Positions 18,935 through 32,561 of a DNA stretch of 64,000 nucleotides are shown here, piece after piece. Under the pieces are notes generated by a model, which was not told the DNA's origin, ran no database searches, and saw only the letters and a program-made list of their open reading frames with translations. This stretch comes from Heterostelium album PN500. Taxonomy: Eukaryota > Evosea > Eumycetozoa > Acytosteliales > Acytosteliaceae. The DNA lies in the NCBI RefSeq assembly GCF_000004825.1, contig NW_008805068.1:496001-560000 (forward strand), read 5' to 3'. Both the position numbers and the translations under genes were made by a program. Each line of letters begins with the position of its first letter. Positions within the stretch are counted from its first letter, which is position 1.

Positions 18935-21900
18935 TTATAATTCACCCATTTGGTGCGCCAATTGTAATAGTTGTTCATCATCGAAATGTTTACTTAAATT
19001 TACATCTTCACTCAGTCCCTTTCTTCTTCTTGTCTTGATGAGCAGTTCACGAGCCAAATGAGCTTGTGGACTTGGTTCTAATGGCTGAAGTACAATTGAT
19101 TTATCGAGGGGATCGCCCGGTACGACTTGCCAGTGATCGAATGTCGACAGACAGAATGCTTGTCCTTGGGTGTGAGATCGAAGATCAGTTTCGAATCCAT
19201 AGGAGTCCAACACTGGTAACAAAGCTTTGGTGATATATAGTGGTGTACCTGGCTTGGGGAAATCATGGATGATATGACCACGTCGACGAGTCAAAACAGT
19301 TTCAATCGCTTGAACACAATCGGGTGGTGAGATTACTTCGACCATGAAAATTGGTTCCATCAGTCGAGGATTTGCCACCAAGAATGCAGAGTGTGTGGCT
19401 GATCTGGCGGCGGGTACAATATGTCCACTGGAACGAGCAATTGGTTCCGGTGCAATCGTTGCATCGATCAACTTGAATTTGGTATTTCTAACGGGTTCGT
19501 CAACAAGCGGACCTTCCTTGGTGGCCCATTGGAATCCACGTACCACCGACTCACTAATGGACATCAAGTGAGAACGATTGATTTCCGTTGAGAATGTATC
19601 GTTAATTAGGACGTTTGGTCCGTAAGTGTCCGGCCCAAATGCCCATATATTGTTGGCGGCGAGCAAGTCCCATCCGTATTTGGTCTGGAAGAACTCTGAA
19701 CGTTTCTTCTTTGGCCAATCAATTTTAACTGCACCCGATTCAATATCGTCGGCCAAACCTTTTTCCAGAGGTTCGCAAATCATTGTCAAGCTATTCTTTC
19801 TGTTTTGTGTTTCCGCGCGACATCTGATCGCCGATGTCTCTGCGATCGTTTCCGACAGGCAGATGACTGGATCATCGACTTTGATTTCAATTTCAGCATA
19901 CATTGTTCGCAAATCGTGTAAAATACAATCTAAATAGAGTTCTCCTGTACCAAGAATAATGTGCTCACCCGACTCTTCGGCACGTGTAATTGCCAGTGGA
20001 TAACTCTTGTTGATCTTCCTCAGACCCTCCAACATCTTGGGCAACTCTGACGGATTCAGTGGTTCAATTGCCACCTTACACACCGACTTGGTATTGAATT
20101 GGAGTGGACGGAAAATATGAGCACTGGTGTCAGGTTCGCGCGAATCGATATCGTTCTCTGCAACGACAGTAGCTGTCTTTACGATGGAATTGTCTACACC
20201 CTCCAAGAGTACCCACGATCCTGGATATGCCTGCTCCACCTCTATCTGATAACGTGCTTCGCTAATGGAGATCTTGGTAATTTCATCGAGTACGAGATCT
20301 TCATCGTTGTCCGGTGTGTATTTCTCTCCGAGAACACGCACCATTCCTTTGGTGACGGTACCACTCATGACACGTGCCAAACTATCGAATTTCACACCGT
20401 CCGGACGACATATCAATTTGGTGATGTGAAGCACGAGTGGACCGTTGGGATCGCACTTTTTGAGTGACTCTCCATACTCGCCGATCTGTGGTCCGGTGTA
20501 GAACATCTCTGTCTTTGTTGGTGCGGCATCGAGTGGCGATGGCAGTGTAGTCAACATATCGACGAAACCTTGTGATTTTCCAAAGAATGTTCCAAGTACG
20601 ATTCTCAACAGTGGTTTAACATCCATATCGAGTGTTTCTCGCGGCAATCTCATTCCGAGTTCAAAGAGCATTCTCTCCACGCCTGCCTTATCGCTCGATA
20701 CCACCGTAGAGTAGATCTTGTAGAGTGGATTCAAAATGAAGTGAATGAATGAACGTTGCATCTCTGGATTGTCAGGCTTTCTACGGAAAACACGTTTGTC
20801 CGCGTGGAAATAGAGATCTCCCCAGAGACGCTTTGCAAATTCCTCGGGTGCGAAACCACCTCCGAAACTGACAGAGTAGATCTTGGCGAACGACGACAGC
20901 GTGAAACACCAGCCCATCTCGGACGAAGCAAACAGTACGTTGCCAGCTTCCGGTGAGACACGAATCGATTGACTGCCATGCGATGCCTTGTCGAGAATCT
21001 GGTTGATCTCGTCGATGGTGTGTTTGATCTTGAAGTAGGCGTCGGTTGGCGGCAGTCGCAGCTCCAGTATAAGACGATCGACCTTGTTGATAATGACAGC
21101 AATCGATAGTCCTTCGTTGACGGCATGTTGAATCAGACGTTCGGTCTGCATCATTACACCCTCGAGCGCATCGACCACAATCACTGCCGAGTCACACAGT
21201 CTCATCGAAGCGGTAACTTCATCCGAGAAATTGACATGACCTGGAGTATCTAAAATATTACAAACATAGCTCTTATCCTTTGAATTCTGTAGTACCAAAG
21301 TCATTGGTGTTGATTTTATCGATAATCTACGTTCCTGTTCATCTTTTCTTGTATCTGTATATCTCATCTAGAAACGGTGATAGGGTGGTAAATTAATATT
21401 GGTAACACAAATGACTATCGATCGATTGATTTCATGTTAATTAATTACTTACTGGTTTGGTATGTGTCCATTTCTTTTCGTGTGTTTGTAGGAATAGCAT
21501 GTCCATAAACGATGTTTTTCCTGATGATAGATTTCCAACGAGACAAACGTTACGAATGAGATGTGGATACTGCAGTAGATCTATCAGGAACTGTTTGTCG
21601 TATGTAGTGGTTGGTAAATCTTGTTCGGTCAGTGCAAAAGTACGTGTTCTCGTTGGTGCTATAATTGGTTTGCTAATGGGTTGAGTGTCTTCGTCTTGTA
21701 CCATGACTTCAGCGCCATGATACACTTCCGATGCATCTGGAAAATACTTTTTATCTTCATGTAAAACTATTGCATTGCTCTTTAACTCATTATCTACTTC
21801 CATTCTATCGTTTTGTTGTCTACCATTGCCATTCAATCCATTGGAATGATGATCATGATCTTCATCGTTATCACGATCAGCATCATCACGTGACATATCG

Positions 21901-22043
21901 ATTCCTGTCAAATCATTTCCTTCATCATCATCAACACCAGCTTGAAATTGATCTTCATCGACCTCTCCATTGTATACTTGATCTACATTATTGTCATCTT
22001 CAATGAGATTACCAAATTCATCAAACAATGGTTGATCTGACAT
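18935..22043 (-). CDS. eftud2: U5 snRNP GTPase EFTUD2 / Snu114
   Basis: EF-2-like GTPase of the U5 snRNP that controls spliceosome activation with Prp8 and Brr2. Exon 1 is 21453-22043 and exon 2 is 18935-21367; the phase-0 GT-AG intron joins HTKP to MRYTDTRKDEQERR, giving 1007 residues. The N-terminus is acidic (Asp/Glu/His-rich, about residues 12-85), as in the family. Then NVCLVGNLSSGKTSFMDML (P-loop), DTPGHVNFSDEV (G3) and NKVDRLILEL (G4). EF-2-like domains follow, with GFQWATKEGPLVDEPVR and RRGHIIHDFPKPGTP near the C-terminus. Length is close to the human protein (972). The tail converges on eIF5B with a 120-bp gap. Confidence 0.96.
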
Positions 22044-22302
22044 CTCTCTATATATTTATATATATCTAAAAAATCTATTAAAATTTAAATATATTTTAAA
22101 TAGCTTAATCTATATTTATAAATTAAAAGAAATGAGTTGATTGATCAATCAATAATCATTCAAATCATTCATCGATATTCGACAGTTGAAGTCATTTATT
22201 TTAGTTTTTTAAAAAAAAAAAAAAAAAATTCAAAAAAATTATTAAAAAAAAAAAGAGAGAGGTAAATGAATGTTGTAAGATGTTTGATTGTTTGTTTGTT
22301 TG

Positions 22303-24186
22303 TTAAAAGTTTAATAAACTATTGACACTCATTCCAGCGGATTTCTTTTTAGAGGTTGTTGGTAAAGGTGGTGCTGGAGGTGATGACATTGTTTGTTGAG
22401 TTTGTTGTTGTTGTAGTGGTTGTTGAACTGGTGAGCTTTCACGATATAGTTTGATTTCGTCTTTGTAGGAGCCAATTTCAAGTCGAGTTAATAGATCTTT
22501 AAGTATTGGAATGCTTTCGATGTAGTTGATTCCAAGTTCCTCTCGGATGACTAAAGACATCTGTTGGAGGAGTTGTGGATGTTGGTAAATCAGAGCAATC
22601 TGACGGACACGCTCGCATTCAACCACAAGATTCTCGAATTTCAATGGACTGGATCTACAAATACGTTGAACCTTTGTAAAATCGGATTGCAATGCATCCG
22701 GTTTAATAAAAGATATGATAATAGAGTTTGTACTATCTTTCTGATTGACGTTATACGATGGAATTGGTGATTGTTGTTGTTGTTGTTGTTGCTGTTGTGG
22801 TGGTGATGTATTGGTTGGTGAAGCATTAGCATTGTTAGAGTTTGTTGTTGCTGCTGTTGCCGTTGGTGGCGGTGTAGTTGTAGGTGGTACTGTTAGTGGA
22901 CCTACGTCTAGCTGTGAGAGATCGATGGTTAGCGATGAACCTGTCATCGATTTGGCAATGAGTGGATCGGTGTTGTAGCTACCGGGCATAAACGTCGAGA
23001 GTACCAGTACGGAAGTGTCGCTCTCGAGCGATGCAGTCAACATGCCGTACCACTCGACACTCTCATTGATGACAACGATTGCCGTTGACTTTAGATTGCG
23101 TAGAGTAGAGTGTAGCACTGAACAGAGAGGTGGCAGCGTGTCTGACACCAACGGTACAATAACATGTCTCGATACTGTTGGCAACTCCATGGCATTCCTA
23201 TTCGGAAGGAATCCGAGTATTGTTAAAACACTGGGAAATGCATTCAAACCACTGGTCGCATCGAATCGATCCGATACATATTTAAACAGCGTGTGAATCG
23301 AAGGATATAGTGTAATAGGTGATGTTAAATGACCAAATGTAAGTAATCCCTTATAAAATGAATCTAAAATTGGTAAATAAATTGTAAAGTTAATATATAT
23401 TATGATATTATTATAAGATATCAATACAATACAATGATTATTAACAATTGAGTTGATTGTATCTGTTAATGATAGTCGGATATTATTTGTAGAGTATTGT
23501 TTAATGATATACAATGTAGATTTGATAGAGTTATTAAATATTTGATTGGTAGCAGTCTTTAATGGATGTTTATGTTGTTGATTTGTACAAATTGATATGA
23601 AATGTAAATGATTTACAAAAGGTATATTTAATTGATGAAGTAATGATTGTTGTTGATTATCATTTTGTTTATTATTATTATTATTATTGTTTGTAGTTGT
23701 TATTTTATTACTATTATTATCTTGTTGTTTATTAATATCGAATGTTGTACAGGCATCTGTGAATACCAATATCTCAAAGAGATGACCTGATGCACCGTAT
23801 TTCTGAATGGTTAGCTTGACCGCTTCGTTCAGTGCATTCGGTAGGTTGGTAGTGTCACACAATGTCAAATCCAGTAGACACTGACGAATCGATTGAATAT
23901 CTCTAGTGAAGCTGACAGTTGCCACGACATTCGATGAATAGGCAATTAATGCAATAGAATCCAACATGTAAGGACCATTCTTCTCTAGCAACTGCAAAAA
24001 GTAATAGATTGCATTCTTCATCAACTCTTTGTATGTACTGATATCGGTATCATCTTCAGAAGATACATCATCTTCACCTACTCCTCGAGGTGTAGTCGAT
24101 CCAGCAACATTCAAATTAGATTGGTCTCCAATGTAAATGGATCTTGCCATTGACATTGAAACATCTAATAATAATATTGTAGGCAT
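22303..24186 (-). CDS. ints14: Integrator complex subunit 14 (VWA-domain protein)
   Basis: Single exon, 627 residues. Integrator cleaves nascent snRNA and other Pol II transcripts; INTS14 pairs with INTS13 and INTS10 in its nucleic-acid-binding module. The protein opens with a VWA domain whose metal site is DVSMSM (the DxSxS of a MIDAS). ALIAYSSNVVATVSFTRD and EILVFTDACTTFD follow. Asn/Gln-rich inserts (about residues 155-185 and a Gln run near 455) are typical of the organism and explain the extra length over the animal protein. The C-terminus has REELGINYIESIPILKDLL and a Ser-rich tail. It shares a 243-bp divergent interval with AAR2. Confidence 0.85.
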   Translation of the reverse strand: MPTILLLDVSMSMARSIYIGDQSNLNVAGSTTPRGVGEDDVSSEDDTDISTYKELMKNAIYYFLQLLEKNGPYMLDSIALIAYSSNVVATVSFTRDIQSIRQCLLDLTLCDTTNLPNALNEAVKLTIQKYGASGHLFEILVFTDACTTFDINKQQDNNSNKITTTNNNNNNNKQNDNQQQSLLHQLNIPFVNHLHFISICTNQQHKHPLKTATNQIFNNSIKSTLYIIKQYSTNNIRLSLTDTINSIVNNHCIVLISYNNIIIYINFTIYLPILDSFYKGLLTFGHLTSPITLYPSIHTLFKYVSDRFDATSGLNAFPSVLTILGFLPNRNAMELPTVSRHVIVPLVSDTLPPLCSVLHSTLRNLKSTAIVVINESVEWYGMLTASLESDTSVLVLSTFMPGSYNTDPLIAKSMTGSSLTIDLSQLDVGPLTVPPTTTPPPTATAATTNSNNANASPTNTSPPQQQQQQQQQSPIPSYNVNQKDSTNSIIISFIKPDALQSDFTKVQRICRSSPLKFENLVVECERVRQIALIYQHPQLLQQMSLVIREELGINYIESIPILKDLLTRLEIGSYKDEIKLYRESSPVQQPLQQQQTQQTMSSPPAPPLPTTSKKKSAGMSVNSLLNF

Positions 24187-24429
24187 GTTTACTTATTTAT
24201 TTTATATTCTTTTTTTTTTAGATATATATCTTGATATAACTTATTTAACTAAATTTGGTTGATTGATCGATATCTTAATTAAAAAAGGAAAAAAAAAAAA
24301 ACATGTTCATTCATCTGCATTTGAAATTTCTTCAAACAATTAATCGGTTGTTTGTTTTTAATCTTCATTTTATTTATTTATCTTACCTTTTAATTTATAT
24401 ATTTATTTATCATTTAATTATTATTAGAT

Positions 24430-26019
24430 ATGGATCAAGAAAGAGCAAGACATTTAAATGAAATAGGTACTACATTGTTATGCTTGAATGTACATGAAGG
24501 AACATCGATTACACTCGATAATAAACAGACTGTTAGTGGTCCTTTGTTCAAAGGTTATAAAATGATACCTCATGGTGTACATTTATTTACTTATAGGTAT
24601 GTTAAAAATATTAATATCTTTTAGCGTTGTATCTAATATTTATTTGTTTATTTTATTCTAATTAGTGCTATGGATCAAAATAATGATTCTTCACCGATAT
24701 CATGTCAGTCAAGATTCTTTTATGTAAAGAAAAACGGTGATGTCATTGTTTTAAAGTGGTCGAAAGAATATGAAGATTTTGTAGATGAAAAGACAACAGA
24801 GTTATTACAGCAACAATTAGAACAACAAAAGAAAGATAATCAAAAGAAGAAGAAGGATAATAATAAGAGTGGTGAATTGGATGTAGGTGTAGAGGAATTG
24901 GACGACGATCATGATGACACTATGATGATGGTAGATGAAATATGTTTACACAAAGATAATAGACTGACGTTGGATGAAGTAAAGTCTTTTACCGCTGCAG
25001 TGAAGAATATGGAATTCGATAGGAATCTGGCAGCATATCCAGTCGATGATAGTAGCTACTTCCAATGGAAATCACTGACAAAGCATATAGCACCGGAACT
25101 CTTGGAGAGACTACTACCGATTTCTGGAACGATCAATGGTGATGCCAATGACTACGATTCCATTGCCAGCAACAGATCACAACATTCATTGGTAAAAGAA
25201 CAAGAGATGCTTGATAAGCTTGATAAAGATATATTAGAGTTTAAAAAGAGTAGAAATTTAAATATTCAAGATGATAATAATAACAGTAATAACAGTAATA
25301 ATAATAGTCAAATCAATCAATATTATCAATTAACTGAAAGATGGGGAGTACCTTATTATTCAGTTATTCCAAGTGCACCACCAAAGAATTCGACACCGAT
25401 GGAAGTCTCCAAGTGGAATATGGACAAGTCAGATTCACTACAGTATGTTCTCGATAAATATTATGCTGGCGATGAATACGGTATCATTGGTGAGATAGAG
25501 TTTTGCTATACTTTGTTTATCTACGGCTTGGCCTACAGTGCTTTTGTCCAGTGGAAGTCGCTTATCACTCTGATGCTGCAGTGTGATCGTCTGGTCGACG
25601 AGAAACCAAGGCTGTTTGGTACACTCCTAGAGGTTTTGACACTGCAAATGGAGTTGGGACCGTCTGACTTATTTATTTCCGATATATCAAGTAATATCTT
25701 TTTGAAACCTTTGCTAAAGTCTTTTATTGAAGCTAATTTCCAAGATACCGATGATAATCAACAACAACAACCACGTGGTAATAACAACAACAATAATAAC
25801 AACAACAACAACAACTTGCCCAATAATAACAGTAAGAGTGAAGATCGTAAGTTCTTGTTTGAACAAGTTTTAACAATTCGAAGGTTTGTTGAACAGAAAT
25901 TTCAGTGGTCACTTTCACTCTTTGAAATTCCAACCATGCTAGACGAAGATATGAATCCTTATGACGAAGAAAATGAGGATTTACCAGCAATCGTTTATTT
26001 GGGTGATGATTTCGAATGA
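24430..26019 (+). CDS. aar2: AAR2 splicing factor (U5 snRNP assembly)
   Basis: AAR2 holds Prp8 in an immature U5 particle until Brr2 replaces it. Exon 1 is 24430-24596 and exon 2 is 24666-26019; the GT-AG junction makes HLFTYSAMDQ in phase, 506 residues in all. The N-terminus has the family pattern: TTLLCLNVHEGTSITLD, GPLFKGYKMIPHGVHLFTYS and, after an acidic/Lys-rich insert, LYERWGV-like and YYAGDEYGIIGEIEFCYTLF motifs. Repeats of Asn and Gln (for example near residue 390-410) account for the extra length over the roughly 380-residue human protein. Functionally linked to EFTUD2, two genes away. Confidence 0.9.
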
Positions 26020-26987
26020 AATTTCATAACGAGCAAATCGTTCTGAACCAAAAAAATAAATGGTTGTTGTGGTTGGTATAGTGAAAATGAATGATTGAAG
26101 TTAATTTGGATGTAAATAAAACAAAAAACTAAACTTTACTTTAATTAGATCTAATTAAAAAAACATATGGAATTTGCCACCACCCAAACCCAACACATAC
26201 GTGTACTGACCACTAATGTTTGTTTTTTTTTTCCACTTCTGAATAGTTAATGGGGGAACCAAATCATTACTGAGAGATTAACAATTTGAATGTATAATTA
26301 AGAAGTGGAATTGTCTTTAATATATATCTCGATCCTATCTTCACAAACACCAAAAAACATCGCTCAAAAACATTGTAATTTGATTTTAATTGTTAAGAGG
26401 CATCCACCCTGCAAACAATGATCAATGGAGTTTTTTCTCTTAAAAGGATGAAAAAAATAAAGATATTTTGAAAAAAAAAAGAAAGAAAAAAAAAACCGTA
26501 CTAAATCTATATATATCTAAAGTGAATGTTTTTTTTCGGGGAATAATCTAAAATAAATAGAATTGTTTTTTTTTTTTGCATCAATGGAGCAAATGAAGAC
26601 CAATTTTTTCAAGCCCAACACATCTGTTCGGTACCCAAAAGTTTTTCAACTCCGCAAATATCAAAAATCATTTTTTTTTTGGTACAATTGCATTGAAAAA
26701 AAAAGCAAACAATTTATTTAATTTTTTTTTTCATCAAATTGGAAACAAAATTCTGAAAGGGCAGTTCTTTAAGGAACCTTGTTTTCTGATCATCTCATTA
26801 AGTTATTTATTGATCTGTAATTTTATCATTATATATATATTCTTTTTACTACTATTTCATTCCTTAACTTTTTAATCATTGTAGAATATAGTAATAGTTT
26901 TTTTAATTAATAAAAAATAGGGAAATAGAGATTATATTGATAACAACAAAAATAAATAAATAAATGATTTTGATTTTTAAATCAAAA
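26020..26987. other. Long AT-rich region upstream of the ComC-like gene
   Basis: Contains CCACCACCCAAACCCAACACA near 26178, a CA-rich G-box-like element about 0.8 kb before the start codon, fitting developmental control through GBF (inference). A 10-bp inverted pair TTCCACTTCT / AGAAGTGGAA lies about 60 bp apart (near 26232 and 26301). An open frame at 26693-26875 is Phe/Leu/Ile-rich noise. Confidence 0.45.
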
Positions 26988-29900
26988 ATGTATAGTTTAT
27001 TATATTTTCAAATTATTGTAATATTATTAGTATCATATTTTAATTCTTTTTCAACAGGTAGGTAGACTTTTTTAAAAAAATTATAAAAAAAACTCTTTTG
27101 TTTAAAATATTCATTTAAAAATTATTATTTCCGATAGGTGCAATTGTAAATTACTCATATTGGGCAAATCCAAGTCAAAACAATTGTCCCAATTCACTAA
27201 TTTCACTGATAACAGATTCCGGTACAACAAATATCACTAAAATCACTAACAATGCCAGCTACAAACAATATCCAATTGCTTTCCCAACTAAAAATGTATT
27301 TCACTTAGGAATAGATGTTCCTGTTGGTTCATACAATATAGATTTAACTGTTACTCCATCAACTGGATCTCCAATTACATATCCAGTAACAGTTAGTTGT
27401 AATAGTAAGTTAAATTAAAGATAAAAAAGGAAATTCTTTTTAATAATTAAAAATATTAATCTTTATTTCTCATATTTTCATTTTTTTTAATTCATTTTCT
27501 AAAGTACCAAATTTACCAAATCAAATTGGTTCAGTTTCAATAGTACCGAGTCCATCTTATGGATACCAAACACCAACATATTTGGTTACAATGCAAACCA
27601 ATTCAATATTTTCAATATTCGGTTGTGCTACTAGTAATGTAGCAATAGGATGCTCCGTTGCCACCAGTAATACAACCAATATCTATATATTGACTCTAAA
27701 TTTCATTAGCTTTGATCTACCTCTAGGAACAGGTGATCTCACTATCTATATTAATGGTGCAAGTTCACAACTTCAATTCATTATTCCATCACCACAAACC
27801 ATAGGTGGCCAATCCTCAACTTGGCAATCGTCTTTCAAGTATCCAGGAGACGGAAGTGCTGCTACCAACACCATGGTTAAATCGACTGGTTCCATCCTCA
27901 ATGTTGTACATGTCGACCAAGTAGGTTCCTATCTCTTCACCTCGTTAAAGACTGGAAATAACGGTGCGATTGTTCCCATGTACGGGCCTGTAGAGTCGAC
28001 CGCAGCCTCCAAAACCTTTGTAAATAGATTAGCACCACAAACGACACAGATCTCCACAATGCTATGTGATAGCCAAGTCACCAGACCAGCGGGAACCACC
28101 ACCAATTTCACTTTGGCGGCGGATCCAACTTTCTCTTTCACCGATCCCTTTGCCATTACCCCTGTTTCCGGTGGTGCCGACACATTCATTACCTACACAT
28201 ACAGCAGTCTTTATTGTAAGAATCTCCAATTCAAATTCTTCAATAGAAACACCCGTAATGTAGATTATCCATTCGGTATCAATGCCAGAGGTAACTCTGT
28301 TTCCAATCTACAAACCTCCTACCAATTCTCATTTCCAACCAACTTTACTTTAAATTACTATGATGCATTCCCCAATACTATCTTACAATGTGGTAAAGTT
28401 TCAGCACCATTTAATGTATCTCCTGCATTGGCTCCAGTTACTATGGGTAAGTATTAACACTAAATTAATTTAAAACAAATTAAATACTTATAAAATATGT
28501 TGTTGTTTTTTAGTTTTACCATATATTTCCGATTTCCAAACAATTCCCTTCACTTATCAATCTGTAATTGTTAGAGTTGAAATTACAACAGCCGGAGTTG
28601 CATTCCATTCATTGATGTATGGCCCCAATAACGCAGAGTTACTTTCCTACCGTGATTTGGTATCTGGAGATTTATATAAAGGTTATTATGAAAAAGAGAT
28701 ATTCTTTGGAAAGCAAGATATCAATAGTTATTACCCATTAATTGTTATGGATTTAACATACAATTCCTATGCCTATCAAAGAGGTTCAGTTTTAAATACT
28801 AAAAAACAAATATTAGATTTCAATTTCCCAAGTAAGTAATTAATTTAAATGTATTTAGTATAGACAGCAAAATAATTAATTTCTTTTTCAAAAACAGCAC
28901 CAATTGATGTTAGTTTAATAGAAAATTTAGTATTCCAAAATAATACTATGGATTTAACAGGTAATAGTGCCAACAATACAATTTTCTTCCAAATCAATGG
29001 TCCAATCCCCAATAATTTCGTTCCTGTTATTCAATTTGACTTTGAATTCTCCGATCCAATCATTGCCAAAGGAACTTTCAATTATTCCAATAACTATGCA
29101 ACTATTCCATTCACTTTACCAAAGAATTTAATCAATGGAACAATTAAATACTCTTTGTATCTTCCATTTAAACTCTCATGGGAATCACTCTATGGAAAGT
29201 TTGGTTCACAAATGTTATTAAATATTACATCTCAAGGTAAGAAATACTATTATTAAAAATAATCAAAGAATATATTTATTCAATTAATTAATCGATGTTT
29301 TTTGTATTTAATTATCTTATAGTTGGAGATCAAATGCCACCAATCATTTATGGTATTACTAGTTCAGCCCAAGGATTGGTAATTACCTTTAATCTTTCCA
29401 TTAGAGATACTAATGGATTCCAAAGTGGATATTTGAATCTAACCAGTGATCTCGATGTATTGCCATACAATGTTGAATTCAATCTTGGAAACTTGACCAC
29501 CGGAACTGCACAAGATGGTTCCTACAAGTTAATTGTTAACATTGAACCAAGTGGTCCATCGCAAACATTTACAATTGTAGATGCAATGCTAAAGGATCAA
29601 TCTGGATTCTACTCGAAAATGAATTCGATCAATGGAATCGATCCATTCTCATCGATCTACAACACCTCTGCAGCCGCTTTCATGTCAGCTAGTATCTCAG
29701 GTTACGTATCGGGTTCGTACAATCCTACTATGACTCAAATAAATGGTCTTCCAACAACCATCGATACTTGCAGTCCCAACAGATTCCTTTCGTTCCAATT
29801 CATCATTAATGACGACTCTCAAGTTTCACCTCGACACAACCCATGGGTGTACCTAGCCACCTATGGATATGATGTTCTCCCTTTCCCATCCAAGCTGGTC

Positions 29901-31511
29901 TCAGACAACAATGATTACAATACCTTCTCGGTGAATGCTTCACTTCCCTATGGTTTCGGAATGACAAACACAATCTATATTTCGATCTACGGTTTCTCAG
30001 ATCGTTCGCTAAACTATGCTGGTGTCACTACTGGAATGATAAAGGATGGTAATGTGAATCCGTACAAAACATCGAATTCCAGAAGTATGACACCATCGCT
30101 AGAATATGCCCAACCCATCTATAGCTACGGTGGTAGTGTTACCATTTCCGGTTTTGGATTCGGTTTAGACAAATCGGTATTCTCCATCAGCGTCAAGCTT
30201 AACAATGGAACAACCCTCACACCATCACCAGTAATGTTTGGTGGAACTTTCTTTAGTTTCCCAATGGCAGCTTTCAGTGATCCAATTAAAGTAACTGTCA
30301 CTAAATCATCAAAGACATCCAATACTTTGACTATCAACCCAATTCCACCACCTCCTCAAATCCCAATTCCACCAAATAACACTGAAACAACAACCACTAC
30401 AACATCTACTACTTCAACTACTTCTACTACGGATTCAACTACTACTACTTCAACAACTGGTGATTTAACAACTGGAACTTCAACCACTGGACAATTAACA
30501 ACTGGAGGATCTACAACATCCACAACAACTACTTCAACAACAGGTGGAATAACATGTCCAGCTGGTTGTGTAAATGGAAACTGTATTGCTCAAGGCACAT
30601 GTGAATGTAATAAAGGTTATTACGGTCCAACATGTAATTCACAAACAGATCCAAATGCTAATCCAGATCCAAACGAAAATGATCCAACCATCGAAGATAT
30701 CTCAACTACCATATCGATTGTTGAGATTCGTGAGATGGATAATCTCAATAATCCAACCATTTCCTATCCAGTCGGCAAATATAACTGGACACGTTTGAAC
30801 ATGACAAAGCCATCGGACGTCAATCTCAAGTATGTCTACAACGTACAACTCAATAACAGTCTCAACACCTACGTCAATGTAACAATCGATTGGTTCAACG
30901 TAGCCACATCCTTCCCTTTTGGCAAACGTCAATTGAACATGTCGGCCAACACCGCCAAATACTCTATATACATCTCACAGTTCCCATTCGCCGATCGTCT
31001 CAACTACCTACAGGTGATAATGAAGATCGGAATCAATGCGACCGACAGTGAATGCTCATCGAAACAGATCGGTGGTGATCAATCGAACTTGCAATGGATC
31101 AATCTCAAGGTGGGAGATCGTAGTCTCTACGGTAGATTTGTAGAGTACGGTGTCATCGATGGCAACGAACAAGTAGTCTACAATCAACTGCTCGACGGTT
31201 CATTGGAGCCGACCTCGACCGATGCATCGGCATCGACTGTCGCCATCAAAGTTCAACACTATGAGAGCTCTGCATTGCTCGACCCCGACTTCCAATACCT
31301 GCTCGACTCTGACTCGTCGGGACGTACCGATGAACTCTGCAAGAGTAGCTCTGGTCTAGACAAAGCAAAACTCGCCGGTATCATCGTTGGTTGCGGTGTA
31401 TTCGCTATTGCAGCAACCATCATGATCATATATTCCGTCAAGAGAGCAAGAACTCAAAAGAAACTTAGAGAATCAATGAATGTAAAATTAGGTAGTGTTC
31501 AAGATCATTAA
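26988..31511 (+). CDS. ComC-like surface protein: IPT/TIG, EGF-like, one TM helix
   Basis: Six exons (26988-27057, 27138-27404, 27505-28446, 28514-28831, 28898-29236, 29323-31511), all GT-AG and all phase 1, giving 1374 residues. It begins with a signal peptide (MYSLLYFQIIVILLVSYF). The long extracellular region is rich in N-glycosylation sites and includes an IPT/TIG-like domain (PIYSYGGSVTISGFGFG) and a Thr/Ser mucin-like linker. One EGF-like module follows (CPAGCVNGNCIAQGTCEC), then the C-terminal domain of this family with LYGRFVEYGVIDGNE and LDPDFQYLLDSDSS. A helix AGIIVGCGVFAIAATIMIIY and a short basic tail end it. D. discoideum relatives (ComC and Tgr-type proteins) act in cell-cell contact and allorecognition; the role here is inferred. 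Confidence 0.87.
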
Positions 31512-31784
31512 AAAAACATACCTATATAATTAATAAATAATAAAATAACAAAACAACTCCTCCAATATATATTTAACTATCGAAACAACTGTGTATGTTT
31601 ATGTTATATAATGTCAGATATGCACTGTCAAAGTTTCTGTGACTCACACTTATAAAAAAAAATTCTTAAAAAAAATAAATAAAAATGTAAAAAATGGTGA
31701 TTGCAACTTCTTTGCAGAACATATTTTAATTTAGTTTCATAACCTAGAATATTGAATAGCTATTATTATCAATATTACAAAACA

Positions 31785-32182
31785 ATGTCTATACCATCAG
31801 TAACTGAAAATGAAGAGGAAATTGAATCAAAGATTGAAAAGGATTTTGAGAGTTCTCTAAAGAGATTCGGTGTTTCTGATTCAAGTATTAATCATTTTAT
31901 GAATGGTGTATGTAATATGTTTATAAAAGTAGTTGTTTTGTTTTACAATAGTTATTAAATACATATATATATATATTATAGGATGGAATGTTATTCACTA
32001 GATCACAACCAACTAAAGAAGAATTAGAACAACACAAACAGGCACTAGATAAACAAGGTGATTATTTCGTAAAGGTGGTCGAACTGGAAGAGGAGAACGT
32101 TACACTAAAACAAGAGATCGCTTCACTTAAACAACAATTACTGGAGAAAGAAAAAATTATCAATCAATTAAAAAAACAATAA
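31785..32182 (+). CDS. Small coiled-coil protein, 107 residues
   Basis: Exons 31785-31907 and 31982-32182 join in phase 0 (FMNG then DGMLFTRSQPTKEEL). The N-terminal half is acidic and helical; residues about 75-107 form a clear leucine-zipper-like coil (VVELEEENVTLKQEIASLKQ). I do not recognise the family. The in-phase splice, the heptad pattern and the GTATGT donor make it a real gene. It lies alone between the ComC-like and FNIP genes on the same strand. Confidence 0.7.
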
Positions 32183-32561
32183 CAAAGTATAAATCAATAA
32201 TAATATCATTTTAAATTGTAAATAAAATAATCATAACTAATTAAACACTACTGTGCACTTTAAATAAATATTGGTGCACCAATAAAAAACAAACCACTTT
32301 ATATCTTAATTTTAACACTAATTTAATTGAATAAAAAATGACGAACGAATCACATTGTGAGAAAAATATAAGATTATAATTAATTTGGTGTTGTTGGTGA
32401 ATATAAATAAATAAACATGTATTATGTCAACCAATTAAATTCATAAAAAGAATAAGTAATAAAAACAAAGCAATAAAAAAACAAACAAAAGAAAGCAAAA
32501 CACTATCATAATATTATGTTTTATTACAATAATAAATCTATTAAATTTAAAAATATAGTTG
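32183..32561. other. Intergenic AT-rich region
   Basis: Upstream of the FNIP gene, with A-rich runs and no gene. TTGGTGTTGTTGGTG near 32384 is a short GT-rich element. Confidence 0.4.
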
